Assembly: GCA_000831005.1 (NCBI GenBank)
Contig: CP007152.1
Coordinates: 1,674,001-1,738,000 of the forward strand
Length of the DNA: 64,000 nt
Source of the DNA: Marinobacter salarius
Lineage (GTDB): Bacteria > Pseudomonadota > Gammaproteobacteria > Pseudomonadales > Oleiphilaceae
Direction of reading: 5' to 3'
In this document: one piece after another, positions 29,879-38,610 of the stretch
How the letters are laid out: every line of letters starts with the position of its first letter
How positions within the stretch are numbered: position 1 is the stretch's first letter
Program-made: the position numbers and the translations under genes
The notes under the pieces: model-generated
What the model was told of the DNA's origin: nothing
What the model saw: only the letters and a program-made list of their open reading frames with translations
The model's database searches: none

Positions 29879-30280
29879 ATGAGTAACGCGCAGAAACTCG
29901 CAACCGTCCAAAAGAACAACGTCTCCGGCGTTGGCCTTAAAACCGTGTTTAATATTCTGGACCGTTGGGGCTGTACTCCCGAGCAGGTACAGAAAATCCT
30001 TCAGATCTCCCGCCCGGCGTACTACAAGTATCGTAAAGCGCCGGAGCAGGCGAGCCTGACCCATGACCAGATTGAACGTCTCAGTTATCTGGTCAACATC
30101 CATGGCTGCCTGCGGATGATCTTCGAGAACCCGAAGAACGTTTACGGCTTTATGGCCCTGAAAAACGACAATCCGTACTTCAACGGCAAAAGTCCCCTTG
30201 AGATTATCAGTACGGGCCAGTTTGCTGCTTTGTATGAAACGTTCAGGCGTATCGATGTATTGCGCGGGGGGCTCTGGTGA
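29879..30280 (+). CDS. Xre/MbcA/ParS-type antitoxin
   Basis: 133 residues. The N-terminal part is an Xre-like helix-turn-helix (CTPEQVQKILQISRPAYYKYRK), and the C-terminal part matches the MbcA/ParS/Xre toxin-binding domain (FENPKNVYGFMALKNDNPYFNGKSPLEIIST; the tail ETFRRIDVLRGGLW is typical). It should bind and block the RES toxin encoded immediately downstream (4-base ATGA-type overlap, GTGA) and repress the operon. ATG 29879 is preferred; a GTG at 29867 is possible. Confidence 0.88.
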   Translation: MSNAQKLATVQKNNVSGVGLKTVFNILDRWGCTPEQVQKILQISRPAYYKYRKAPEQASLTHDQIERLSYLVNIHGCLRMIFENPKNVYGFMALKNDNPYFNGKSPLEIISTGQFAALYETFRRIDVLRGGLW

Positions 30281-30969
30281 GTCAGGAACTGCCGCCAACG
30301 ATCACACCCGAGAGCATTACCGGGTTTCGCCTGATCAACTCGAGGTTTCCGCCCATCAGCCTGTTTGATGATGTGGCGGACGAAGATGAGTTTGATGCGC
30401 TCTACGAACTTCAAACGCTCACCAACCCCCGTCTTCAGACCGAGTTGGGTAATCTCAACCTGATCCGCAAAGCGGAGATCCCGTTCGGAATCCCTGGCTG
30501 CTCCTACGCCACCGGCCCGTTTACCCATGTAAACCCCGAAGGCAGCCGCTTCAGCGATGGCCAGTACGGTGTTCTGTATATGGGGGAGAGCATCGATACA
30601 GCAATAGCGGAGGTGGCCTATCACCAGTCACGCTACTGGCAGGGCGTTCACGGTTTGGACTACGACCGGCTGGTGTTCCGGGGGCTAAAGTGCAAGGTAG
30701 GGACGATGACCCTGCACGACGCCACGACCCTCTCCTTTGGGGACGCCATCTACGATGCTGACAGCTACGCTGCTTCACGGAGTTATGGTCGCAGGCTCTA
30801 CAGGGCAGGCTCGGAAGGGCTTCGGTATCACTCTGTTCGAAAACCCGGCGATACCTGCTGGGGATTGTTCACTCCCAGGCACGTCCGCAGTGTTATCCAG
30901 ACGGCGCATTTCGAGTTTATCTGGAACGGTGAGCAAATCAGCTCGGTTAACAAGTTCACCAAGGCGTGA
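30277..30969 (+). CDS. RES domain toxin (predicted NAD+ degrading)
   Basis: 230 residues of the RES family: FRLINSRFPPISLFDD at the start, EGSRFSDGQYGVLYMGESIDTAIAEVAYH and the conserved DADSYAASRSYGRRLYRAGSEGLRYHSVR. The conserved Arg, Tyr, Glu and Ser residues of the active site appear present. Characterised RES toxins (MbcT and relatives) cleave or phosphorolyse NAD+. Overlaps the antitoxin gene by 4 bases, the standard antitoxin-first order. Confidence 0.88.
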   Translation: MSQELPPTITPESITGFRLINSRFPPISLFDDVADEDEFDALYELQTLTNPRLQTELGNLNLIRKAEIPFGIPGCSYATGPFTHVNPEGSRFSDGQYGVLYMGESIDTAIAEVAYHQSRYWQGVHGLDYDRLVFRGLKCKVGTMTLHDATTLSFGDAIYDADSYAASRSYGRRLYRAGSEGLRYHSVRKPGDTCWGLFTPRHVRSVIQTAHFEFIWNGEQISSVNKFTKA

Positions 30970-30977
30970 GCATACCG

Positions 30978-31862
30978 TTACGGTTTCCATTCACTGACGA
31001 TCAAATCGAACAGTGCCCGCAATTCTGAACGTTCATAGTTTCGCACGCCGCATATCAGATTGAGGTTGGTGATCATCTCCGGATCATCAAAAATACGCAC
31101 CCCTCCGCGGCTCTGTGATTGTTCCGCGAACTCCCGCTCCACAAGCCCAAACCCCATGCCGGATTTGACCATAACCACCGTGGAATACTCGTCGTCGGAA
31201 CTGGTGGCCGCGTCGGAGAGGCTTGCCTGAGGGCCAAGCAGGTCCTTCATGAAATCAAAAAACGGGCAGTCCCGGTTGGGCCAGACCCAGGGCAGGCGCC
31301 GACGTGACTCGAAGTCGGCTGGTAGGGTGTCGAACTCCGTATCCGCAGGGCCAACAACGGAAATACGTACTGGCGTGAGTGGCACCACCTTTAACCTCGG
31401 GTCCTCGCAGTTGCCATAGACATACCCCAGATCCAGCTCTTCCGAAAGCACTTGCTCGACAATCTGGGTTGACGCCCGGGTTTTCATTTCCAGGTTGAGG
31501 TGAGGGAGAGCGTCCGTCTTCCGGCGAAGCACTTCGTCTACACGAAGGTATTCAGGCGGAGAGTTCAGTCCAAGGCGGAGTGTTGCGTGGGGCACCGAAC
31601 GCAAGGAAAGCGCAGTGTTACGCACATCTTCCACGGCGGTAAACACCTGGCGAACGGGCATGAGCAAGCGCTCGCCAGCCGCGGTCAGGGACATTCCCTG
31701 TTTACTGCGCTCGAACAGCAGAACCTCGAACTCTTCCTCAAGCTGGCGAAGGTGCTCGCTCACCGCAGACGGTGTCGAATGACGACGAGCGGCCGCGCGA
31801 GTCAGATTGGCCTCTTCAGCCACCAGAAGAAAAGACTTGAGCCTGTCCAGCTTTATGTTCAT
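30978..31862 (-). CDS. LysR family transcriptional regulator
   Basis: 294 residues with an N-terminal winged helix (FLLVAEEANLTRAAARRHSTPSAVSEHLRQLEE) and a substrate-binding co-inducer domain (LDLGYVYGN). It faces the RES toxin gene tail to tail with 8 bases between them and is divergent from the small DUF1127 gene. An imperfect palindrome just ahead of its start could be its own operator. Regulated genes are not evident. Confidence 0.9.
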   Translation of the reverse strand: MNIKLDRLKSFLLVAEEANLTRAAARRHSTPSAVSEHLRQLEEEFEVLLFERSKQGMSLTAAGERLLMPVRQVFTAVEDVRNTALSLRSVPHATLRLGLNSPPEYLRVDEVLRRKTDALPHLNLEMKTRASTQIVEQVLSEELDLGYVYGNCEDPRLKVVPLTPVRISVVGPADTEFDTLPADFESRRRLPWVWPNRDCPFFDFMKDLLGPQASLSDAATSSDDEYSTVVMVKSGMGFGLVEREFAEQSQSRGGVRIFDDPEMITNLNLICGVRNYERSELRALFDLIVSEWKP

Positions 31863-31865
31863 ATT

Positions 31866-31886
31866 TTTCGAACACCGGGTTCAAAT
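31866..31886. promoter_or_regulatory. Possible LysR operator palindrome
   Basis: The sequence TTTCGAAC-ACCGG-GTTCAAA is an inverted repeat with seven matching positions around a 5-base centre and fits the loose T-N11-A pattern of LysR boxes. It starts 4 bases ahead of the lysR ATG, so binding could block translation initiation or transcription of lysR. Read by eye only. Confidence 0.3.
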
Positions 31887-31965
31887 AATGTCGATGGACG
31901 ACCTGGTACGGCGGGTCGAGAATGGTTTCATTGTAGTCATCGTTCATATTTAAAGGAAGATGAAA

Positions 31966-32208
31966 ATGAAAGCCATCCTCGTCAATCAAACACTCAGACA
32001 AGCACCATCGATTGCATGTGTTCCCTCAAAGAGCGCTTTCATGAGGCGAGCCATCGCTGCTATCAAACGCTATGCGGGACGTTGGAGTCGCCGGTACCAA
32101 TTGCGGCAATCGCTGTATGAAATGGACACCAGACTGGTCGAAAAAGACATAGGGTTGCCTCACGGCAGTCTGGTAGAGGAAGCGCACAAGCCATTCTGGC
32201 GGGAGTAG
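31966..32208 (+). CDS. DUF1127 small protein
   Basis: 80 residues, basic. The C-terminal 45 residues are the DUF1127 motif: RRYQLRQSLYEMDTRLVEKDIGL, then EEAHKPFWRE. DUF1127 proteins in alphaproteobacteria bind RNA and affect phosphate and sRNA control; the function in gammaproteobacteria is not settled. ATG 31966 is chosen since AAAGGAAG lies 5 bases upstream; ATG 31960 touches that site. A paralogue faces it at 32237. Confidence 0.8.
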   Translation: MKAILVNQTLRQAPSIACVPSKSAFMRRAIAAIKRYAGRWSRRYQLRQSLYEMDTRLVEKDIGLPHGSLVEEAHKPFWRE

Positions 32209-32214
32209 TCGTCA

Positions 32215-32242
32215 CGCTGAGCCCTTTCCCCAGGGCTCAGCG
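32215..32242. terminator. Bidirectional hairpin between two DUF1127 genes
   Basis: A perfect 11-base stem, CGCTGAGCCCT and AGGGCTCAGCG, with the 6-base loop TTCCCC, lies between the two convergent DUF1127 stops. No long T run follows on either side, so termination efficiency is uncertain, but position and stability fit a shared terminator. Its right arm covers the last codons of the minus-strand gene. Confidence 0.65.
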
Positions 32243-32428
32243 ATGCGTCTTCCAGAACGGGCTGTGTGCCTCTCGTAGCAGCTGAGCTCTGGTTGTTCCG
32301 ATGTCCCATGCCAAACGATCCAGCTCTCTCATCGGCATTCCCCGCAGGCGTCTTCTTAGGCGTGTGCGGGTTTTTTGGTTCTCAATATAGTGTTTGAGTG
32401 TGCGAAACAGGACTTTGTCGATGTTCAT
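32237..32428 (-). CDS. DUF1127 small protein
   Basis: 63 residues, basic. RTRLRRRLRGMPMRELDRLAWDIGTTRAQL followed by REAHSPFWKTHR is a full DUF1127 motif, similar in its EAH-PFW ending to the convergent neighbour at 31966. GGAGGTGGAATATG precedes it on its own strand, an excellent ribosome site. The head-to-head endings suggest an old duplication and inversion. Confidence 0.82.
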   Translation of the reverse strand: MNIDKVLFRTLKHYIENQKTRTRLRRRLRGMPMRELDRLAWDIGTTRAQLLREAHSPFWKTHR

Positions 32429-32599
32429 ATTCCACCTCCGGTGCTTGATAAAATTCTATTGGACCGGTGTTGGCGGAACAGACACAGAAGGGTGCTATTG
32501 GGGGAGTACAGTTTTAAGATACAGTTGACGCCAGCGAAACGGGTGCTAACCTTCCGTAGGTGCCGGGCTCCCATATAATTCATTTTTCAACATGACTAC

Positions 32600-33151
32600 T
32601 TGTTTCGTGGCCGACTTGTGAGGGATCACCTGAAATATTCTATTCCCCTAGTTCTCAGCCTGTGTCTCAGCCTGGCGTCGGCGCATGCTTCCATACGCTC
32701 GGAATATGAAGTCAAAGCGGCGTTCCTCTACAACTTCACACGTTTTATTACCTGGTCAAATGGAGCAACCGCTTCCGATCCTCTTGATGTGTGCATCTAC
32801 GGCGATGATCCCTTCGGCAACCTGCTTGACCCCATGCAAGGTCGTAAATCCCAGGGCAGGGCGCTTCAGCTTCGATACCCCAACGTTCCGGCCGATATCG
32901 CGGGATGCGACGTACTTTATATAGGGCAATCCCAGTCCAGAAATGTCGACGAACTGCTCGAAATGGCCGAGAGCCACGAAGGCATACTGACAGTGAGTGA
33001 TTTGCCAGACTTCATTCGCAAGGGGGGGATTGTCGGTTACGTGAAGCAGGGTAATGTTATTCGCTTCGAAATCAGCCTGAAAGCCGCAATGGAAGCGGGC
33101 CTGACCATTAACTCCAGGCTTCTGGAACTGGCGGTGAGGGTCCTGAGATGA
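32600..33151 (+). CDS. YfiR family periplasmic protein
   Basis: 183 residues with a signal peptide (IPLVLSLCLSLASAHA) and a YfiR/DUF4154 domain: SEYEVKAAFLYNFTRFITW, CDVLYIGQSQ, LTVSDLPDFIRKGGIVGYV and a C-terminal RFEISLKAAMEAGLTINSRLLELA. In Pseudomonas YfiR inhibits the cyclase YfiN through its periplasmic domain. Here it overlaps by 4 bases with a CHASE8 histidine kinase, so it probably restrains that kinase. The start is uncertain; TTG 32600 or GTG 32618 both precede the signal. Confidence 0.83.
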   Translation: MFRGRLVRDHLKYSIPLVLSLCLSLASAHASIRSEYEVKAAFLYNFTRFITWSNGATASDPLDVCIYGDDPFGNLLDPMQGRKSQGRALQLRYPNVPADIAGCDVLYIGQSQSRNVDELLEMAESHEGILTVSDLPDFIRKGGIVGYVKQGNVIRFEISLKAAMEAGLTINSRLLELAVRVLR

Positions 33152-34600
33152 TGGGGCGGTGGCGATACTGGCGACTGAAAACCAAACTGCTATTCCTTAC
33201 GTTGTTCACCAGCGCACTTGGCATCACCCTGGTCTGCGCGAGCCTCATCTTTGTTGAGAACCAGAATTACCGGAAACAGCTTGAATCCGAGCTTCATGTC
33301 ATCGCTGGCATCCTGGCGGAGCAGTCCGCTGCCGCCTGGTGTTCGAGGACAACGAGCAGCTGAGCAGTATTATCACCAGCCTCAAGCGTATCGACACTAT
33401 TCGGCAGGCCTGTGTCTACAACCAGCAAGGGGACGTGATGACGTCTCTTTCAGGCCGGCCACAGGGGCAATGCCCATCGGTTGGTTCGTCGTTGGAAGTA
33501 GGGTTCGTCGGGGACGTCTACCAGTTACTGATGCCGGTCACACTGGACAATGAAGTGGTCGGGCAGCTTTTCCTCTCATCACACCTTGAAGTTTTGCGGG
33601 GCCATATCCGGACCTTTGTATCCGTAGCCTCCGGTATCGGGGCGGTGATCCTCATCGCACTGGTATTCCTGGCGCTCAGGTTACAGAGAATCGTATCCGA
33701 ACCCATTCTCAAGCTTTCAGAGACGGCCGAGCGCATCGCCCAGGATCACGACTATTCCATTCGTGCGCCGGTTTCCGGCACCGACGAACTCGGGCGCCTG
33801 GGTAACACCTTCAACGAGATGATCAGCACCATCCAGCAACAGAACCGCCGCATCCTGGAAAGCCGTGACAGCCTGGAGCGCATCGTCGAGGCCAGGACCT
33901 CCGAGCTGAGCATGGCCAACCGTGAACTGGAGGCGTTCAGTTACTCGGTCTCCCATGACCTCAGGCAGCCCCTGAGAGCCGTTGAAGGGTTTGGGCAAGC
34001 CTGGAAGAGGATTGTGGCGATCAGTTGAATGAGATCGGTAAGGATTACCTGAAGCGAATCCGCGCGGCCAGTGTACGGATGGCGGGGCTGATCGATGGGT
34101 TGCTTGTTCTGTCCCGCGTCAGCCGACAGTCCATGGAAAATCAGACAATAGACTTGAGCCAGATGTTGGAAGAAATTGCGGAAGAACTGCAAGACATCAG
34201 CGATGATGTGCCAACGGAAATTCTCATACAGCCGGGTATGTGGGTTGTAGGCGACAGCCGAATGCTGCGTGTTGCCTTCCAGAACCTGATGGCGAACGCC
34301 TGGAAATACAGCGCCAAAGAAGAAAAACGAATTGTCGAAGTGTTGTCTCGAAGAGAAGGGCGCTGGGTTGCTATTGAGGTTCGTGATAACGGTGTCGGCT
34401 TCGATATGAGGTATATCGACAAACTGTTTGTGGCATTCAATCGACTTCATACGCCGTCGGAGTTCGGCGGCACAGGTATTGGCCTGGCGACTGTATACCG
34501 CGTTGTTCGCCGGCACCATGGCGATATTTCCGCTACGTCGCAATTGGGTGAGGGGGCAAGTTTTGTTGTGAAGTTGCCTGTTTCGGGAGATCAGGACTAG
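33148..34600 (+). CDS. CHASE8-HAMP sensor histidine kinase, frameshifted
   Basis: About 484 residues. Two membrane helices ([37 protein letters not shown]) flank a CHASE8-like periplasmic domain ([33 protein letters not shown]). HAMP, then a HisKA site ([18 protein letters not shown]) and a HATPase ([24 protein letters not shown]) follow. Frameshifts near 33340 and 34005 split it. CHASE8 is the sensor domain of YfiN/TpbB, which here sits on a kinase. It likely phosphorylates the receiver encoded next. Confidence 0.87.
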
Positions 34601-34654
34601 ACTGTAGTCAGATTCAACCTATTAATGCAATTCATTGAAAGGGCAAATAAAATC

Positions 34655-35109
34655 ATGGATGGCCATTCAATCCTTGTGGTTGAAGACAACCCGGATGATC
34701 AGGTTCTGGCAGTGCGAGCCTCAAGAGTGCTAGCGAAAACAGCCCTGTCATCGTAAAAGAAGACGGGCAGGAAGCCCTGGACTTCCTGTTTGGCAACGAT
34801 GCCAGGCAGCCGTGTAAAGATCTGGATTCGCTCGGTCTTGTTTTGCTTGATGTGAAGCTTCCCAAGGTCAGTGGCCTGGAGGTCCTGAAAGGTATTCGGT
34901 CCTCGCCACTAACCAATTGGCTGCCAGTCGTTATGGTTACATCTTCTGATGAGCCGGCAGACCTGTTGAATGCATACCGTTTGGGTGCCAACAGCTTTAT
35001 CACCAAGTCGATCAATTATCGGGAGTTTACGGAACAAATGAAGTTGCTTGCCCGCTATTGGCTTTTTGTCAATAAAGTGCCCAAGGCAGGTGCGGTTCGC
35101 TCGTTATAA
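34655..35109 (+). CDS. Single-domain response regulator (Rcp1-like), frameshifted
   Basis: About 151 residues: SILVVEDNPDDQ, phosphorylation site LVLLDVKLPKVSGLEVLK (first Asp), MVTSSDEPADL and FITKSINYREF. The N-terminal 22 residues are in another frame from the remainder; the break is near 34720. Length and details match lone receivers such as Rcp1 that serve kinases with the SHDLRQPL site. It lies between the kinase and the cyclic di-GMP enzyme, so it may pass phosphate onward or compete for it. Confidence 0.8.
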
Positions 35110-35122
35110 AAAGGTAAGGCCA

Positions 35123-36814
35123 TTGACAGACACAGCCAGCCCTCTACGGATGTTGATCGTCGAAGATTCAGAAGACGATGCGCTGCTTCTACTGCGAGAG
35201 ATGCGCAAAGGAGGCATAGCCCCCTATCATGAGTTGGTAGACAGCGAAGACCGTCTGTCCTATGCCCTTCGCCGGGGTAAGTGGGATATCGTCATTACCG
35301 ACCACAACATGCCCGGCTTCTCTTCGTTCAGGGTATTGGAGCTGACCAAGAAGTACTGCAAGGACCTGCCAGTAATCATCGTATCCGGAACGATCGGCGA
35401 GGGCGTTGCCGTTACCGCCATGAAAGCCGGTGCGCAGGATTACATCATGAAGGACAACCTGTCCCGGTTGATTCCTGCCATTGATCGGGAAGTACGTGAA
35501 GGATTCATGCGCCAGGCCAAGCGTGTTGCCGAGAATGCCCTGGAGCATATGGCTTATCATGACAGCCTGACTGATCTTGTGAACCGCCGGGAATTCGAAC
35601 GGCGGCTGGTGCAGGCGCTCGAAGACACCCACAAAACCGGCCGTCATCATGTACTGCTCTATCTTGACCTTGACCAGTTCAAGATCATAAACGACACCTG
35701 TGGTCATGTGGCTGGGGATTACTTGCTTAAGCAGGTCGCCGCATTGCTGTCACTTCAAATTCGCTCTGATGATACCCTGGCTCGCCTCGGCGGCGACGAA
35801 TTTGGAGTACTGCTGCGCGGTTGCGACGCGGTTCATGCACACAAGGTCGCTGAGAAGCTGTGTGAAGAGGTCCATGAGTTCCGCTTTGTTTGGCAGAACA
35901 AGCCGTTCTCGGTGTCGCTCAGCATCGGTATGGTTGTGATCAACGAAAACTACAACAGTGCCGGTGAGCTTCTTAGCCACGCCGACCTGGCCTGCTACGC
36001 CGCCAAGGATCGGGGACGCAATAACGTCCAGCTTTACGAAACCGATGACAGTGATATGCAGCAACGTCAGCGGGATATGAACTGGACCAGCCGAATTCAG
36101 CAGGCTCTGCAAAATAACAGTTTCTGCCTATGGCAGCAGGAAATGGTTGCCCTTCAGCCAGAAGCCAACGACGGTTATCGAACCGAATTTCTGGTCCGCC
36201 TGAACGAAGGTGATGACATCGTGCCCCCTGGTGCCTTCATTCCTGCGGCGGAACGCTTCAACCTGATGACACGAGTTGATCGAAAGGTCATCGAACTGGC
36301 ATTCGACTACCTTGATCGCACGGGGCTCGGGCGTGAGAGCACAGGAACGTTCTTTATTAATCTGTCTGGAAGCTCGTTTAACGAACCAGAACTGTTTCTG
36401 TACATCAGCCAGTTAGCGGAGCGGTACAAGCTGATTCCCGAACGTATCTGCTTTGAAATTACTGAAACTTCCGCCATTGCCAATCTGAACGCGACTCAGA
36501 GGTTCATCAATTCCGCCAAAAGAAGAGGGTTCAAATTCGCGCTTGATGATTTCGGCGCGGGCATGAGTTCGTTCTCCTATCTGAAAGCCCTGCCAGTGGA
36601 CTACCTGAAAATTGATGGTGGTTTCGTCCGCAACCTGCTGGACGACCCAATCGATTTGTCGATAGTCGATGCGTGCAACCGGATTGGCCACTCCGCAGGA
36701 CTCAAGACGGTTGCCGAGTTCGTGGAGAACGACGAGGTGAGAGCCCGTCTGGTTGAACTGGGGCTCGATTATGCCCAGGGGTATGGGATTTCCATGCCTC
36801 GACCGCTGGAATAG
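35123..36814 (+). CDS. REC-GGDEF-EAL cyclic di-GMP protein
   Basis: 563 residues from TTG 35123 (AAGGTAAGG upstream). Receiver: MLIVEDSEDD with acceptor ITDHNMPGF. GGDEF: RLGGDEFG with an intact inhibitory RSDD exactly five residues ahead, so a competent, product-inhibited cyclase is likely. EAL: the signature is TEFLVRL instead of EALVR, but ExLxR and the other metal and catalytic residues are retained (INLSGSS, FEITET, LDDFGAG, LKIDGG, AEFVEN, YAQGYG). Either activity could dominate. It ends a four-gene operon with YfiR, kinase and receiver. Confidence 0.93.
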   Translation: MTDTASPLRMLIVEDSEDDALLLLREMRKGGIAPYHELVDSEDRLSYALRRGKWDIVITDHNMPGFSSFRVLELTKKYCKDLPVIIVSGTIGEGVAVTAMKAGAQDYIMKDNLSRLIPAIDREVREGFMRQAKRVAENALEHMAYHDSLTDLVNRREFERRLVQALEDTHKTGRHHVLLYLDLDQFKIINDTCGHVAGDYLLKQVAALLSLQIRSDDTLARLGGDEFGVLLRGCDAVHAHKVAEKLCEEVHEFRFVWQNKPFSVSLSIGMVVINENYNSAGELLSHADLACYAAKDRGRNNVQLYETDDSDMQQRQRDMNWTSRIQQALQNNSFCLWQQEMVALQPEANDGYRTEFLVRLNEGDDIVPPGAFIPAAERFNLMTRVDRKVIELAFDYLDRTGLGRESTGTFFINLSGSSFNEPELFLYISQLAERYKLIPERICFEITETSAIANLNATQRFINSAKRRGFKFALDDFGAGMSSFSYLKALPVDYLKIDGGFVRNLLDDPIDLSIVDACNRIGHSAGLKTVAEFVENDEVRARLVELGLDYAQGYGISMPRPLE

Positions 36815-36873
36815 CTACCTCTCCGCCTTTGTTCACACTTCAATAATGGACGTAACCTCCAAAAGGATTATCA

Positions 36874-38598
36874 ATGCTCGAATATGGTGACTTGATTATT
36901 CGCTATCTTGAGCGATTGGGAGTCGAGTATGTATTTGGGGTTCCAGGCGGAAGTATTGAGCCTTTTTACAATGCGCTTGCTCGCAGCGAAAAACGTGGCG
37001 GTATCAAAGCCGTCATCTCCAGACATGAAGCGGGCGCAGCTTTCATGGCAGAGGGGTATGCTCGGGAAACAGGTCGACTAGGTGTGTGTTGCTCAACGGC
37101 AGGGCCTGGCGCAACGAATCTGATAACGGGTGTGGCGTCTGCCTATGCTGACAACATTCCTATACTTGTAATCTCAGCTCAGACGGCGCTTGATCGCTTT
37201 GGACAGGGATCTCTTCAGGAAAGTTCTTGCACCAGCGTCAATACCATGGAGATGTTTGCCCGTTGCACTCGTTACAACACGTTTGTCTCACATACCGCCC
37301 AACTTGAAACCAAGCTGCTTCAGGCTGTTAGCTATGCGTTGGGAAACCAACCGGGTCCTTCGCACTTGGGCATTCCTTTGGATGTAATGAGACATCCTGT
37401 TTCCGATGACTCCAGCCATCATAACCTAAGGGCTTTTACTCACCATGATGTTGCACCAAGTCCAGACGCTATCCAGTTGTTATTGAAAGAGCTGTCATCA
37501 GCTTTAAAAGTAACCGTTGTACTAGGCGAAGGGGCTGCGGAGGCTGCGGATATTTTGATTAGCCTGGCAGAGTCGAGACATTGGCAGATGGTGACCACGC
37601 CTCGCGGCAAAGGGATCGTCGATAGCTATCATCCTCTATACCGGGGAGTTTTTGGGTTTGCCGGGCATGAAAGCGCAGCGGAAGCGCTCAAAACCAAAAA
37701 CGCGGATTTGGTACTTGTGGTTGGGTCCGCTCTGGATGAAGTATCAACCTCAGGATGGGACACAACAGCCATACTCTCTGAGCGTTTAATACACGTATCC
37801 AGAAACCCTGAACACCTTACCCGATCCACAATGGCCCGATTGGTTATTCTGGGTTCGCCAAAGCTCACGCTTGCGTCTATTGCAGGCGCGCTTGGGGTTG
37901 AAACCGGCGGAGGCTTTGTCTCGACGACAGAACAACACTCTCAATTGCCTCTACAGATACGTCTCGACAACCGGACAGCATGTGAGAACGTCAGCGGTAG
38001 CATAAAGCCCCAGGCTTTGATGACCTATATGAGCAGGGTGTGCCCCTCAAACGCGAGGGTGCTGATGGACAGCGGCAACAGCTTCCTCTGGGGGATTCAC
38101 CATTGGAATATTCGCCGCTATGAACATCAGGATCCTTCCAAGAAGTATTTCCATATTGGTATTGGATTTTCTTCAATGGGGTGGGCGATAGGGGCTTCGG
38201 TCGGAGTAGCAGCTGCTGTAAAGAACACACCGGTCATATGTTTTACAGGTGATGGTAGCTATCTAATGGCTGGTCAGGAAATCACCACTGCATTGCAGGA
38301 GAATCTGAACCTGCTCATGGTTGTACTGAATGATTCCTCACTGGGTATGGTTAGGCATGGACAAAGCCTCAGTGGCGGCGAGCCGATTGGTAACAGTTTG
38401 CCGGTTATCCGATACGCTGATTTGGCTAAAGCCATGGGAATAGAATCCTATCGCATTGAAACAATGGAACAGCTGCTTTCCCTTGATCTTGAATCAATCC
38501 TGCAAAGATCAGGTCCGTGTTTGCTGGACGTCATCATTGACAGGGATGAAGTTCCGCCAATGGGATCCAGAATGAAGGTTTTAACTGGCGCCGCTTAA
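36874..38598 (+). CDS. Thiamine-diphosphate enzyme, acetolactate synthase family
   Basis: 574 residues with the three POX-type domains. The catalytic Glu lies in SRHEAGAAFMAEGYAR; the diphosphate site is GDGSYLMAGQEITTA with NDSSLGMV. It resembles acetolactate synthase large subunits, but no small subunit adjoins it, and the motif around the substrate is not diagnostic, so a different 2-keto acid or acyl-CoA reaction is possible. It is followed 12 bases later by two citrate-synthase-like genes on the same strand. Base composition is lower in G+C than the flanking signalling genes. Start ATG follows CCAAAAGGATTATCA. Confidence 0.85.
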   Translation: MLEYGDLIIRYLERLGVEYVFGVPGGSIEPFYNALARSEKRGGIKAVISRHEAGAAFMAEGYARETGRLGVCCSTAGPGATNLITGVASAYADNIPILVISAQTALDRFGQGSLQESSCTSVNTMEMFARCTRYNTFVSHTAQLETKLLQAVSYALGNQPGPSHLGIPLDVMRHPVSDDSSHHNLRAFTHHDVAPSPDAIQLLLKELSSALKVTVVLGEGAAEAADILISLAESRHWQMVTTPRGKGIVDSYHPLYRGVFGFAGHESAAEALKTKNADLVLVVGSALDEVSTSGWDTTAILSERLIHVSRNPEHLTRSTMARLVILGSPKLTLASIAGALGVETGGGFVSTTEQHSQLPLQIRLDNRTACENVSGSIKPQALMTYMSRVCPSNARVLMDSGNSFLWGIHHWNIRRYEHQDPSKKYFHIGIGFSSMGWAIGASVGVAAAVKNTPVICFTGDGSYLMAGQEITTALQENLNLLMVVLNDSSLGMVRHGQSLSGGEPIGNSLPVIRYADLAKAMGIESYRIETMEQLLSLDLESILQRSGPCLLDVIIDRDEVPPMGSRMKVLTGAA

Positions 38599-38610
38599 AG
38601 AGCACTGCAT

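Noticed and set aside
36874..38598. Call as ilvB acetolactate synthase
   Set aside because: No ilvN/ilvH small subunit or ilvC is adjacent and the neighbours are citrate-synthase-like; family call kept, specific symbol withheld.
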